Positions 36,322-44,397 of a DNA stretch of 64,000 nucleotides are shown piece by piece. The stretch's first letter is position 1, and every line of letters begins with the position of its first letter. The notes below the pieces were generated by a model that saw only the letters and a program-made list of their open reading frames with translations, was not told the origin of the DNA and searched no databases. The stretch comes from Mycolicibacterium vaccae NBRC 14118 = CIP 105934 (GTDB taxonomy: Bacteria > Actinomycetota > Actinomycetes > Mycobacteriales > Mycobacteriaceae), in contig NZ_BCRS01000009.1 in assembly GCF_001552715.1 (NCBI RefSeq), forward strand, positions 1 to 64,000, read 5' to 3'. Made by a program: the position numbers and the translations under genes.

Positions 36322-37719
36322 TCAGAGCCAGCCGGGTACCACGAGTACGGCCCACGCGATGAGGGGTCCGATGGCGACCACGATCGCGCTGTACTTGAGG
36401 ATCTGCCGGTAGAACACGTCGCGGTCCACACCCTGGGCGTTGGCGAGCACCAGGGCGCCGTTGGTCGAGAACGGGCTGACGTCGACGATGGTGGACGCGA
36501 TGGCCAGCGCGACGATGACGCCCACGGGGCCGATCTCGCCGGCCAGCAGCAGCGGCACCGCGAGCGGGATTGTCGCACCGAGAATCGCGACCGACGAGGC
36601 GAAGGCGGACACGATCGCACCCAGGTAGCACAGCAGTAGTGCGACCAGCAGTGGCATGCCGATGCTGGCGACGCCGTTGCCGACCCATTCGACGCTGCCG
36701 GCCTCCTGTAGCACGCCGACGAAGGTGAGCACGCCGCCGATGAGCAGCACGGTGGACCAGCTGATCTGTGCGACAGCGCCTTTCTGCGCCTGCGGGGAGG
36801 CGAGTGCGAGCACCGCGGCCACCGTCATCGACACGAAGCCGATGTCGAGGTCGAGAATCAGGGAGAACAGGGCCAGGGCGCCGAGTCCGACCAGCGTGAG
36901 CACCTGATTGAACGAAACCGGCTGGCGGGGAAGGGGACTGGTCGGTGAGTTCGGCGGCGCGACCAATGTGGCGGCCGATGCGTTGGTGCCGTGACCTGAG
37001 AAAACCGGCGTGCCCGAGGGGGATCGCGGTGCGCTCGGCGCGGGACCGCCGGTGCCGTCTGGGGTCGTCGGCGCGTCGTCGTGGGTGTCGTCGTGGGTGT
37101 CGTGGATGTTGCGCCCGATGAGCCGCCGGCCCCCGAGGAACACGAAGAGCAGGATGCCGATCCCGGCGTTGAAGAACAGGCTGCCGAGGAAGAGGGTCAG
37201 GGGGCTGTTGACGAGCCCTGCCTTTGCGGCGATGTTGTTGACGGTGACCCCGTAGATGCTGATCGGGGAGAATCCGCCGGCTTGCGCGCCGTGGATGACC
37301 ATCATGCCCATCAGCAGCGCGTTGATCCGGTACTGCCGGGCGAAGGTCAGCGCGATCGGGGCGATGATCGCGACGGCCGCGGGGCCGAGGGCGCCGAGAG
37401 CGGTCAGCACCGCGGTGATGCCGAACATCACCCACGGGATGAATGCCACGCGCCCCCGGACGAAGTGGAGTGCGCCGCGGACCATGAGGTCGACGGTTCC
37501 GTTGTTCTGGGCGATGGCGAACAGGTACGTCACGCCCACCAGGGTCAGAAACAGATCGCTCGGGAATCCGGCGATGATGTCGTCGGTGTTCATTCCAACG
37601 GCGAGGGTGCCGACGAGGAACGCGGCGACGAAGCCCAGCGTCCCCATGTTGATCGGTAACAGCGTCGCGGCCACGAACATCGCCACCAGGGCGAGGATCG
37701 GGATCAGCTCAAGGGGCAT
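36322..37719 (-). CDS. matC: MatC-type malonate/dicarboxylate carrier
   Basis: A 465-residue inner-membrane carrier. The N-terminal half matches the MatC N-terminal domain very well: LLPINMGTLGFVAAFLVGTL, GFPSDLFLTLVGVTYLFAIA, FGALGPAAVAI-type ALGALGPAAVAIIAPIALTF, and VIHGAQAGGFSPISIYG. MatC imports malonate in Rhizobium. Eleven or so spans are visible. The central cytoplasmic loop (about 205-265) is unusually long and low-complexity (DTHDDTHDDAP, then P/S/G/T-rich), partly encoded by a tandem repeat. Diverges from a FadR-type regulator gene. Confidence 0.86.
   Translation of the reverse strand: MPLELIPILALVAMFVAATLLPINMGTLGFVAAFLVGTLAVGMNTDDIIAGFPSDLFLTLVGVTYLFAIAQNNGTVDLMVRGALHFVRGRVAFIPWVMFGITAVLTALGALGPAAVAIIAPIALTFARQYRINALLMGMMVIHGAQAGGFSPISIYGVTVNNIAAKAGLVNSPLTLFLGSLFFNAGIGILLFVFLGGRRLIGRNIHDTHDDTHDDAPTTPDGTGGPAPSAPRSPSGTPVFSGHGTNASAATLVAPPNSPTSPLPRQPVSFNQVLTLVGLGALALFSLILDLDIGFVSMTVAAVLALASPQAQKGAVAQISWSTVLLIGGVLTFVGVLQEAGSVEWVGNGVASIGMPLLVALLLCYLGAIVSAFASSVAILGATIPLAVPLLLAGEIGPVGVIVALAIASTIVDVSPFSTNGALVLANAQGVDRDVFYRQILKYSAIVVAIGPLIAWAVLVVPGWL
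37075..37098. repeat. Tandem 12-bp repeat inside matC
   Basis: GTCGTCGTGGGT occurs twice in tandem (37075-37086, 37087-37098), encoding the Asp/Thr/His-rich part of the matC central loop on the reverse strand. Confidence 0.85.
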
Positions 37720-37757
37720 AGCGGTCTCCGGGCGGGGTACGGGTATGAGCGGTGGCT

Positions 37758-37782
37758 CACTGGCCTAGCCAGTACACCAGTG
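37758..37782. promoter_or_regulatory. Operator candidate between matC and its GntR regulator
   Basis: ACTGGCCTAGCCAGT (37759-37773) is a perfect palindrome, overlapped by a wider CACTGG...CCAGTG pair (37758-37782). On the reverse strand TGGTGTACTGG (37769-37779) resembles the T-N-GT-N2-AC-N-A class of FadR-type operators. It lies 40 bp upstream of matC and 93 bp upstream of the regulator. Confidence 0.5.
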
Positions 37783-37844
37783 GGGTGGATCACTGTCAAG
37801 GGTGAGGTGTGATCTGGTCAACGCCGAGGTGCGTGGCCTCGGGG

Positions 37845-37870
37845 TAGGGTGTGGCCCAGAGAGTAGGTGA
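37845..37870 (+). promoter_or_regulatory. -10 TAGGGT and RBS for GntR gene
   Basis: TAGGGT (37845-37850) is a likely -10, giving a short leader with AGGTGA (37865-37870) 4 nt before GTG 37875. This favours GTG 37875 over GTG 37851, which directly abuts the -10. Confidence 0.45.
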
Positions 37871-37874
37871 GTCA

Positions 37875-38570
37875 GTGGTAGAGCAACTGAGGCCTGTCAC
37901 CCGGCCACGGCTGTACGAGGTCATCGTCGAGCAGCTGTGCGTCTACATCGCCGACAACGAGATGGAGCCCGGCGATCGCCTGCCGGCCGAGCGGGAACTG
38001 GCCGCCAAGCTCGGTGTCAGTCGCGCCTCCCTCAGCCAGGCACTGGTGGCGCTGGAGGTGCAGGGCGTGGTGTCGGTCCGGCACGGTGACGGGGCCATCC
38101 TCATCCGCCGGCCCACCGAGGAACGTGCGATCAAGGCACTGCGCGAGCACGCCGATCGGATCCCGGACATCATCGAGGCGCGGGAGGCGCTGGAGGTCAA
38201 GCTGGCCGGCCTGGCCGCGCTGCGGCGGAGCGAGCCCGAAATGGCGGCCATCGACGCGGCGATCGCGAAGATGGAGCAGGAGATCGCCGCGGGTGAACGC
38301 GGTGTGGTCGGCGACGAGATGTTCCACGAGGCGATCACCACTGCGGCGCACTCGTCGCTGCTCGCCAAGCTGATGCACGAGATCTCCGGGCTCGTCCGTG
38401 AGACGCGGATCGAATCGCTGTCCCAGCAGGACCGCCCCCGTGCGTCGTTGGAGGGGCACCGGCGCATCGCCGAGGCAGTACGCCGTCAGGACGCGGACGA
38501 GGCCGCCCGCGCCATGGCCGACCACATCATGATGGTCTCCGACGTGGCGCTGCTACGCGTCGCCGACTGA
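37875..38570 (+). CDS. FadR-type GntR regulator of the malonate locus
   Basis: A 231-residue regulator. The winged helix is DNEMEPGDRLPAERELAAKL followed by VSRASLSQALVALEVQGVVS, the FadR-subfamily pattern; the C-terminal all-helical FCD domain has metal or ligand residues in DEMFHEAITTAAHS and LEGHRRIAEAVRRQD (Asp, two His). It diverges from matC, and palindromes lie before both matC and the CoA-transferase, so I infer control of malonate use, as MatR does in rhizobia. Its 3' end overlaps the convergent SDR gene by 18 bp. Confidence 0.87.
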   Translation: MVEQLRPVTRPRLYEVIVEQLCVYIADNEMEPGDRLPAERELAAKLGVSRASLSQALVALEVQGVVSVRHGDGAILIRRPTEERAIKALREHADRIPDIIEAREALEVKLAGLAALRRSEPEMAAIDAAIAKMEQEIAAGERGVVGDEMFHEAITTAAHSSLLAKLMHEISGLVRETRIESLSQQDRPRASLEGHRRIAEAVRRQDADEAARAMADHIMMVSDVALLRVAD

Positions 38571-39221
38571 CTCGGCCAACGCCACCGGGATCTCGGTGTC
38601 ACCCGAGATCACCTCGAACGTGCGGCCCGCCGTGGCCGGCGCATCCAGCACTCCGACGAGCACGGCGGCGACGTCGGCGCGCGGCACGCTACCGCGGCCG
38701 GTGTGCTCGGCGATGGTGACCCGACCGGTCGGCTCGTCGTCGGTGAGCAGTCCGGGTCGGACAATCGTGCTGAGAAGCCCTGTGCGTGCCCGGATCACGT
38801 CATCGGCGGAGCCCTTGGCGCGCAGGTAGGCGACGAACACCTCGTCGCCCGCGTCGTCGGGTGCTTCGGCGTCGGCGCCCATCGACGAGACCATCACGTA
38901 GCGCTGCACACCGGCGGCTTCGGCCGCGTCGGCGAGCAGGATCGCGGCGTCGCGGTCGACGGTCTCCTTGCGGGCAGCCCCGCTGCCCGGGCCGGCGCCG
39001 GCGGCGAAGACGACCGCGTCGGCACCGCGCAGATGGGTGGACACCACGCCGTTGGTCGTGTTCTCCAGGTCGAGCAGGACCGGCTCGGCGCCGGCGACAC
39101 GAAGGTCGTCGGCGTGGTCGGGATTGCGGATGAGGCCCACCACCGAATCGCCGCGTGCCGACAGCAGTCGCGAGGTGATCAGAGCGATCTTGCCGTGCCC
39201 TCCGGCGATGACGACCCGCAT
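38553..39221 (-). CDS. NAD(P)-binding atypical SDR (NmrA/YwnB-like)
   Basis: A 222-residue Rossmann protein of the atypical SDR class. The nucleotide-binding motif is IAGGHGKIALITSRLL near the N-terminus; AGVQRYVMVSSMGAD and TIVRPGLLTDD are class features. The classical YxxxK pair is not obvious (YLRAKG is the nearest), so it may be a weak or non-catalytic reductase. It is the last gene of the long minus-strand operon, 5 bp after the ERG2-like gene. Substrate unknown. Confidence 0.82.
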   Translation of the reverse strand: MRVVIAGGHGKIALITSRLLSARGDSVVGLIRNPDHADDLRVAGAEPVLLDLENTTNGVVSTHLRGADAVVFAAGAGPGSGAARKETVDRDAAILLADAAEAAGVQRYVMVSSMGADAEAPDDAGDEVFVAYLRAKGSADDVIRARTGLLSTIVRPGLLTDDEPTGRVTIAEHTGRGSVPRADVAAVLVGVLDAPATAGRTFEVISGDTEIPVALAESVGDA

Positions 39222-39226
39222 GCGGC

Positions 39227-39793
39227 CTACCTCCTCCGGCGCCGCACCAGTTTCGCGAACTCCACTGTCGAACGGCGCACCGATTCGAACTCGAGCGACA
39301 CCAACAATGTATCCACCATCGCGAACGGAAGTGTGGTGGCGACGGCGCCGCGGCCGTATTCGAGGTGCCAGGACCCGGGATGAATGGTCAGGCCGCGGGC
39401 GTGCCCGCGCTCCAGGCAGGTGTGCCCGCCGGGCAGCAACGGCGGCAGTCCGATGGTGTCGTCGGATTCGAGATCGTAGGAGTCGATCCGGCCCGCCAAC
39501 AGGAATTTGTGGATGTCGACATGCTTGTAGCGTCCGGAAAAGCCCTGCGTACCAGTGGGGGATCCGAAGATCACCAGGTATTCGCGAGGGCTGAAGTGCA
39601 GGAAGCGGACCTTGCCGAGGACACCGCCGGCCTTGCTGCCCACCCAGCGCCCGGGTCGGTCGTCAATCAGGTCGGGATATGCGTCGGCCAGCAGTTCCAC
39701 GGTGCGGGAGATGAGCGCGCCGTCATCGAGCGGCAGACCGACGACCTGCTCGGCCACTGAGTGCAGCACGCTCGGATCAACCCTGAATTTCAC
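39227..39793 (-). CDS. ERG2 / sigma-1 receptor family protein (sterol isomerase fold)
   Basis: A 188-residue protein matching the eukaryotic C-8 sterol isomerase (ERG2) and sigma-1 receptor along most of the chain: EYLVIFGSPTGTQGFSGRY (71-89) matches the EYxLxFGTxxGxxGxSGRY block, and SWHLEYGRGAVATTLPFA (141-158) with DT matches the WxVEYGRGxIPxTLxFAxxDT block that lines the ligand pocket; Glu145 equals the key sigma-1 Glu. The N-terminal membrane helix of sigma-1 is missing. Start is GTG, locked in a GTGA overlap with a 34-aa ORF. Sterol or related polycyclic substrate is inferred. Confidence 0.83.
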   Translation of the reverse strand: MKFRVDPSVLHSVAEQVVGLPLDDGALISRTVELLADAYPDLIDDRPGRWVGSKAGGVLGKVRFLHFSPREYLVIFGSPTGTQGFSGRYKHVDIHKFLLAGRIDSYDLESDDTIGLPPLLPGGHTCLERGHARGLTIHPGSWHLEYGRGAVATTLPFAMVDTLLVSLEFESVRRSTVEFAKLVRRRRR

Positions 39794-39894
39794 GCGCCGA
39801 GCACCAACGGCAGGCTGGTCGGACCGCTGGTGTCCTGCCGGCGCTGCGGGTGGACGGCGAACACGACGTGGTGTGGGTCCGGTTCGGCGGTCAT
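39790..39894 (-). CDS. 34-aa ORF coupled at both ends (DapB-like to ERG2-like)
   Basis: Reads MTAEPDPHHVVFAVHPQRRQ and ends TSLPLVLGA. Its ATG overlaps the DapB-like stop in ATGA and its TGA overlaps the ERG2-like GTG in GTGA, so it exactly bridges the two genes. No RBS is evident apart from coupling. No family recognised. It may be a real micro-protein or a coupling device that keeps ribosomes moving between genes. Confidence 0.45.
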   Translation of the reverse strand: MTAEPDPHHVVFAVHPQRRQDTSGPTSLPLVLGA

Positions 39895-40949
39895 GTGCGG
39901 ACCAGCCCGCGCGGCCGGATCAGGCCGAGGTCGAGGTGGTTGCGCCAGCCGGGTGGGCCGTCACACACGTCGGGGATCGCGTTGATGGCGCCCATCGCGG
40001 TCCAGTCGTATCCGGGATGGCTCATGGTGCCGTCGGGTTGCCGGACTCCTTTGAGGGTCAGCTCGGTCGGTGGGTCGCCGTCGATGACGATCTCGTAGCG
40101 CGTCTCGCCCCAGTCCCAGGCCGGATCGAGTAGCTCGGGGCCGGCGGTCACATAGATGGCGTGGAAGACGATGAGCGGCTTGCCGTCCACCCAGGCGGTC
40201 CACTCGTGGCGCTGCGCGGCCACGGTACCTTTCGGGATCGCCCCGTCGGAGTGCGGGATGTCGGCAGCCGCGGTGGCGACGTCGATGGCGGCGGCGGTCA
40301 CCTCGTCGATGGTCACCCCGAGGCCGTCGGCGATCATGTACATCGACTGGGCGAAGAACGGCAACCCGAGACCCAGAATGGTTGGCGCACTGAGGAATGT
40401 GTCCTTGTCATTACCGAAGCCCATCCAGTCGATGTGGTCTGTCGGCGCGTCTTTGAGCACGTCGACGACCTCGTAGACGTGGATGGTGTCGACCCGGCTC
40501 ATCACGCGGGCCAGGGTGAGTGGCAGGAGGTCCCCGGCGTAACCGGGGTGGATGCCGCCGGCGTGGAATGACGTCCCCCCGGCACTGCAGGCGGCGCGGA
40601 TCTGCTCGGCGGCGTCACGGAAATGCGCGCTGGGGTGGAAGAATCCCGTGGTCGTCACGACGTTCTTGCCGGAGCGCAGCAGCCGGCACACGGTGTCGAC
40701 GTCCATGATGACCGGGGTGTAGAAGACGCAGTCGGCGTCCAGTGCCATCATCGCGTCGACGTCGTCGGAGGCCGTGACACCGATCGGCGCGATGCCGGCG
40801 ATCTCGCCGGCGTCCTTGCCTACTTTGTCCTTGCTGTGCACCAGCACACCGGCGAGGTCGAAGACGGGGCAGGAGGCGAAGTGCCGGATGCCGACCTGCC
40901 CGACGTCACCGGTCATCCACTGGATCACCCGATAGGTCTTGTCTGACAT
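39891..40949 (-). CDS. DapB-like NAD(P)-dependent oxidoreductase
   Basis: A 352-residue protein of the dihydrodipicolinate-reductase-N-like group (often annotated as amine-dehydrogenase or hypothetical oxidoreductase). N-terminal Rossmann YRVIQWMTGDVGQVGIRHFA; then CVFYTPVIMDVDTVCRLL and GKNVVTTTGFFHPSAH; and GGIHPGYAGDLLPLTLARVM. A paralogue occurs at 48454-49527. The true reaction is unknown; lysine biosynthesis is not implied. Located between the P450-side ORF and the ERG2-like gene in the operon. Confidence 0.83.
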   Translation of the reverse strand: MSDKTYRVIQWMTGDVGQVGIRHFASCPVFDLAGVLVHSKDKVGKDAGEIAGIAPIGVTASDDVDAMMALDADCVFYTPVIMDVDTVCRLLRSGKNVVTTTGFFHPSAHFRDAAEQIRAACSAGGTSFHAGGIHPGYAGDLLPLTLARVMSRVDTIHVYEVVDVLKDAPTDHIDWMGFGNDKDTFLSAPTILGLGLPFFAQSMYMIADGLGVTIDEVTAAAIDVATAAADIPHSDGAIPKGTVAAQRHEWTAWVDGKPLIVFHAIYVTAGPELLDPAWDWGETRYEIVIDGDPPTELTLKGVRQPDGTMSHPGYDWTAMGAINAIPDVCDGPPGWRNHLDLGLIRPRGLVRT

Positions 40950-40960
40950 AGGCGTTTCTC

Positions 40961-41059
40961 CTAGCGCGAGCCGGTGTGCAGGACACCGCGGGGCAACAGC
41001 AGGGGTAGGTCGGTGGAGGTGGCGATGCCCGTGGGCGCGGTGACCATGCGGTAGGTCAT
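40961..41059 (-). CDS. 32-aa ORF coupled to P450 stop
   Basis: Reads [20 protein letters not shown] then LLPRGVLHTGSR. Its ATG overlaps the P450 stop in ATGA; the DapB-like gene begins 11 bp after its stop. Like the 34-aa ORF downstream it ends in a short Leu-Pro-Leu segment followed by Gly, but similarity is too slight to call homology. No family recognised. Confidence 0.4.
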   Translation of the reverse strand: MTYRMVTAPTGIATSTDLPLLLPRGVLHTGSR

Positions 41060-42273
41060 CGTGATCGGTCCGCCGGAGTGAAAACCACTGGTACCGAGCG
41101 GAAACCGCGGGTCACCGAATTGCCGTGGAACTTCGCCTCCTGTCCGGGGGCGAGGGTGACGTCGGGCATCCGGGTGAGCACCCGTTCCAGGCCCACCTGA
41201 AATTCCAGGCGAGCGAGGTTGGAACCCAGACACCTGTGTACGCCCGCGCCGAACCCGAGATGCCTGTTCTCGCGACGGTCGAGCACGCAGCGGTCCGCGT
41301 CGGGGAACATGTGTTCGTCGCGGTTGGCGGCGGCGTAGTTGACGATGACCGATTCTCCGGGGCGGAACGTGCAGCCGCTGACCTCGACTTCCTTGGCGAC
41401 GGTACGGGGAATGCCGTGAATGGATCCGGCGAACCGGATGAACTCCTCCACCGCGCGGGGCAGGAGTTCGGGGTCGTTGATCAGCCGGTCCCGCTCGGCG
41501 GGGTGGGTGGCCAGGTAGTGGTAGGCGAACGACATTGCGCTGGCGGTGGTTTCGAGCCCGGCCTGCACCAGCAGCATCGCGTTGGAGACGACATCGGCGA
41601 ACGCCAGTTTCACCCCGTCGATCTCGGCGGAGAGCAGCACGTCGATCATGTCATCGCGGGGCGGCTCCGTCATGCGCGCTGTCACGGCTTCGTGCAGATG
41701 CTGGTAGAGACTGCCCCAAGCTCCCATCCGCGCCTCCTCGGTGGCGCCGTTGAGGGCGGTGTCGGTCAGTTCCACACACAGCGGGACGTCATCGACGGGC
41801 ATGCCGAGCAGGTACTTGAAGAACACGACGCCCGGCTGACGCCACGCCACCTCGGCCAGGTCACCGGACCCACTCTCGATGAATCCGTCGATGAGCGAGT
41901 CCGTTTCGGCGCCGATCTCGGCGCGCAGCGCCTTCATCCGTGCCGGCGAGAAGTACGGGTTGAGGACCTTGCGGAACTTCTGTTGTCGCGGTGGGTCGAG
42001 GGTGATGACGAGATCCCCGGCGAGCTGCTCGGCACCTTCGGGCGTCGGATTGCTGGAGAAGTGCTCCCAGTCCTGCAGGATCTGAACGCATTCCGCGTAG
42101 CGCACCGCGACCCAGGCACCTGAGGGGGTCGCGCTCAGGAACGGTCTGTCGGTGCGGGCGAACGGCGAGTTCTGCCGCATCACCGCGTACACGTCGTACA
42201 GGAAGTCGTTATCGTTGAAATCGGCGTGCCGCAGATCCCAGTTCTCGGCATGCCCCTCGGGTGCCTGGGTCAC
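41056..42273 (-). CDS. Cytochrome P450 monooxygenase
   Basis: A 405-residue bacterial P450. I-helix motif AGLETTAS (acid-Thr pair present), K-helix EEFIRF (ExxR), and heme loop [15 protein letters not shown] with the thiolate Cys. N-terminal family region [23 protein letters not shown] 42273 is chosen because it makes a GTGA overlap with the upstream stop; the longer frame upstream is antisense. No ferredoxin or ferredoxin reductase is present in the operon, so electron partners must be encoded elsewhere. Hydroxylation of a lipid or terpenoid is likely but not specific. Confidence 0.92.
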   Translation of the reverse strand: MTQAPEGHAENWDLRHADFNDNDFLYDVYAVMRQNSPFARTDRPFLSATPSGAWVAVRYAECVQILQDWEHFSSNPTPEGAEQLAGDLVITLDPPRQQKFRKVLNPYFSPARMKALRAEIGAETDSLIDGFIESGSGDLAEVAWRQPGVVFFKYLLGMPVDDVPLCVELTDTALNGATEEARMGAWGSLYQHLHEAVTARMTEPPRDDMIDVLLSAEIDGVKLAFADVVSNAMLLVQAGLETTASAMSFAYHYLATHPAERDRLINDPELLPRAVEEFIRFAGSIHGIPRTVAKEVEVSGCTFRPGESVIVNYAAANRDEHMFPDADRCVLDRRENRHLGFGAGVHRCLGSNLARLEFQVGLERVLTRMPDVTLAPGQEAKFHGNSVTRGFRSVPVVFTPADRSR

Positions 42274-42701
42274 GGAGACTCCTGCTGCCCAGCTGCTTCG
42301 CGCGCCTGACGTGCCTCGCGTTCCTCGTGCCGGCGGACCAGCTCGCGCCAGCCGATCCGGTCGTACTTCGGCACGGGCTGGATGCCCCACTCGTCGCGGG
42401 CGGTGTCCTTGCCTTCGGCGCCCTCGGGCGGGCCGAACGCCGGGTAGGGCACCTGGCATTCCAGTTCGTCGTCGGAGTAACGCACTTTCAGCAGCTCGCT
42501 GCAGATCTCGGTGAGGCTCAGTGTGGGGTAGCCGTAGTACACCGCCATGAACGGCAGCGTGAATGCGCCTTCGATGACGAGCGCGACCAGGCAGACCAGC
42601 ACGGCGCGCTTGATCCATTTGTGCATTCGCGCGTAGTACGGCGTGGTGCCCGGGGGCAGATCTTCGGTCTTCTCTTCGGAGTTTCCGACGGAGGTGGTCA
42701 C
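42270..42701 (-). CDS. Single-span membrane protein, unknown family
   Basis: A 143-residue protein, [20 protein letters not shown] onward. A basic stretch [11 protein letters not shown] precedes one membrane span (about 34-56, [20 protein letters not shown]), followed by a soluble C-terminal part with two Cys about 15 residues apart ([16 protein letters not shown]) and a charged tail ([13 protein letters not shown]). GTG start follows GGAG 7 nt upstream. It lies 11 bp after polytopic gene A and overlaps the P450. I infer an accessory subunit to the polytopic protein. Confidence 0.7.
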   Translation of the reverse strand: MTTSVGNSEEKTEDLPPGTTPYYARMHKWIKRAVLVCLVALVIEGAFTLPFMAVYYGYPTLSLTEICSELLKVRYSDDELECQVPYPAFGPPEGAEGKDTARDEWGIQPVPKYDRIGWRELVRRHEEREARQAREAAGQQESP

Positions 42702-42712
42702 AGTTGAACTCC

Positions 42713-43447
42713 TTAGTCCGAGAAGATTTCGCGGTTGACCGTGTGCAGATACGGAATCGCGAGGAATGGCGTGATGTAGAAGATGTCGTAGAGCCACCAG
42801 CCGATGACCGGGAACACGACCCCTGCGTAACGCACGTCGGCGTACATCGTCATGTTGAACACGTACAGGCACCAGATGAGCACACCCATCCAGCAGGTGA
42901 TGATCATCCACTGATGACCCCACCGCTTCATCTGTAGGAAGCCGATCGCCGCGGCGCACCGCATCGCGAAGACGGTGAGGATCATGCCGAAGACCATCGA
43001 CTTCTCACCCGGCGCGGCGGCGCCGCCGATCCACGCCTCGTTGTAGTGCCAGAAGTAGCCCGCGTCGAACATCGCGCCCCAGCCGACCATCAGCACCCGG
43101 TTGATCAGGGTGTGGTTGGCGACCAGGTCGAGTGCCCAGCCGAGGCTGTTGAGCATGCCGTCGATCAGCACCAGATAGCCGATCAGCGTGACGATCATCG
43201 GCCGGACGGACAGGCCTGCCTGCAGTGCCTGGCGCTGCAGCCACACGCCGCGCATGAAGATGGGGAGCCCGATCAGGCCCGGTGCCCACATCCCCATCAG
43301 TGCGGCGCCGGCGATCATCCATTTGTCGGCGCGGCGCTGCGCCAGCCGGGATTCGTCGTGGTGTTCCTCCAGGTTCACCGACCCGGTGACCGGCACGGTG
43401 GCGGTGACCTTCGGTCCCGACTTCCGCTTGAGCAGAGGGAGGTTCAC
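42713..43447 (-). CDS. Polytopic membrane protein A (metalloenzyme candidate)
   Basis: A 244-residue protein with about six spans. The C-terminal 130 residues are nearly identical to polytopic protein B (46702-47433). Conserved in both copies are His in the DLVA(N/S)[19 protein letters not shown] and YLH-VNREIF motifs plus Asp and Glu residues close to them, an array that could bind metal. GTG 43447 is chosen because it yields VNLPLL, matching MNLPTL of the paralogue, and makes a GTGA overlap with the 43-aa peptide gene. A remote AveC-type spirocyclase relation is possible; I could not confirm it. Confidence 0.75.
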   Translation of the reverse strand: MNLPLLKRKSGPKVTATVPVTGSVNLEEHHDESRLAQRRADKWMIAGAALMGMWAPGLIGLPIFMRGVWLQRQALQAGLSVRPMIVTLIGYLVLIDGMLNSLGWALDLVANHTLINRVLMVGWGAMFDAGYFWHYNEAWIGGAAAPGEKSMVFGMILTVFAMRCAAAIGFLQMKRWGHQWMIITCWMGVLIWCLYVFNMTMYADVRYAGVVFPVIGWWLYDIFYITPFLAIPYLHTVNREIFSD

Positions 43448-43575
43448 AGCTCCCACCACCCCCGGGTGAACGACATGTAGAGCTGGATTCCGAACATCGC
43501 CAACAGGTATCCGTAGACCACGACCTGCAGGATGATCAGTGCCTTCTTGCGGTTCTTTTCCTTCTGGTCGACCAT
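43444..43575 (-). CDS. 43-aa single-span membrane peptide A
   Basis: Reads MVDQKEKNRKKALIILQVVV then YGYLLAMFGIQLYMSFTRGW and WEL. A basic cytosolic start, one span of about 20 residues and a Trp pair at the far end. RBS AGGAAGGAAA lies before the ATG, and the stop overlaps polytopic gene A in GTGA. Such partner peptides occur in membrane oxidases and transporters. No family recognised. Confidence 0.7.
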   Translation of the reverse strand: MVDQKEKNRKKALIILQVVVYGYLLAMFGIQLYMSFTRGWWEL

Positions 43576-43587
43576 GTCGTTTCCTTC

Positions 43588-44397
43588 CTAGCGGTTCGGG
43601 CTCGGGCTGTCGGCGTCGGCAAGGCTGGCCGCGGCCACCTCGCGCAAGCCTTCGGAGATGGCGCCGTCACTGGACAGAGGTGCGAGCACGCACGCCTCAG
43701 CCGCCTCCAGTTCTGTTGCGCCGGCGGCGATCAGCTGTGCCGCGGTGACCAGCACGCGGGTCGAGGGCGGTTCGAAGTGGAACGCTTCGTCGGCGGTGCG
43801 GATCGCGGTGGCGCACCGCACCAGCCGCTCGGCGGTGGGCAGCCCGACGCCGGTTTCTGCGACGATGACCGCAGCCTCCCGCTCCGGCTCCAGGTACTGC
43901 ATCGGCAGGGTCACGAACCGTTGTCGGAACGACGGTTTGAGCTCTTTGAGCGAGCTGCGGTAGGCCGGGTTGTACGAACAGACCAGCATGAACGTTTCCG
44001 GTGCGTGCACCACTTCGCCTGCGCGGTCGAGATAGAGGGTGCGCCGGTGATCGGTCAGCGAATGCAGTACGGCAAGCGAGTCGTGCCGCGCCTCGACCAC
44101 CTCGTCGAGGTAGCAGATGGCACCGGTCTTGACCGCACGGGTCAGCGGGCCGTCGGTCCAGGTGACGTCACCACCGGTGACCATGAACCGCCCGACGAGA
44201 TCCGAACTCGTCAGGTCGTCGTGGCAGCTGATGGTGACCACGGGGCGACGCAGCAGCAGACCCATGTGCTCGACGAGGCGGGTCTTCCCGCATCCGGTCG
44301 GGCCGGTCAGCATCACCGGCAGCCGTTGCTGATAGGCCTGTTCGAACAGCTGGACCTCGGTGCCGTTCGCGAGATAGGTGTCGTTGCTCGGGGTCAT
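43588..44397 (-). CDS. NorQ/CbbQ-type AAA+ ATPase (MoxR superfamily)
   Basis: A 269-residue ATPase. Walker A GPTGCGKT (32-39) and Walker B ICYLDE (94-99). The stretches CHDDLTSSDLVGRFMVTGGD, WTDGPLTRAVKTGAICYLDE and SYNPAYRSSLKELKPSFRQR are hallmark NorQ/NirQ/CbbQ sequences. Members work with a VWA partner to activate metalloenzymes, such as nitric oxide reductase (NorQ/NorD) and Rubisco (CbbQ/CbbO). Overlaps the VWA gene in ATGA. No nitric oxide reductase or Rubisco gene is present, so the client is presumably one of the neighbouring operon products. Confidence 0.93.
   Translation of the reverse strand: MTPSNDTYLANGTEVQLFEQAYQQRLPVMLTGPTGCGKTRLVEHMGLLLRRPVVTISCHDDLTSSDLVGRFMVTGGDVTWTDGPLTRAVKTGAICYLDEVVEARHDSLAVLHSLTDHRRTLYLDRAGEVVHAPETFMLVCSYNPAYRSSLKELKPSFRQRFVTLPMQYLEPEREAAVIVAETGVGLPTAERLVRCATAIRTADEAFHFEPPSTRVLVTAAQLIAAGATELEAAEACVLAPLSSDGAISEGLREVAAASLADADSPSPNR

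Noticed and set aside
39891-40949. Lysine-pathway DapB assignment
   Set aside because: Length (352 versus about 245) and context do not fit true DapB; only the N-terminal nucleotide-binding fold is shared.
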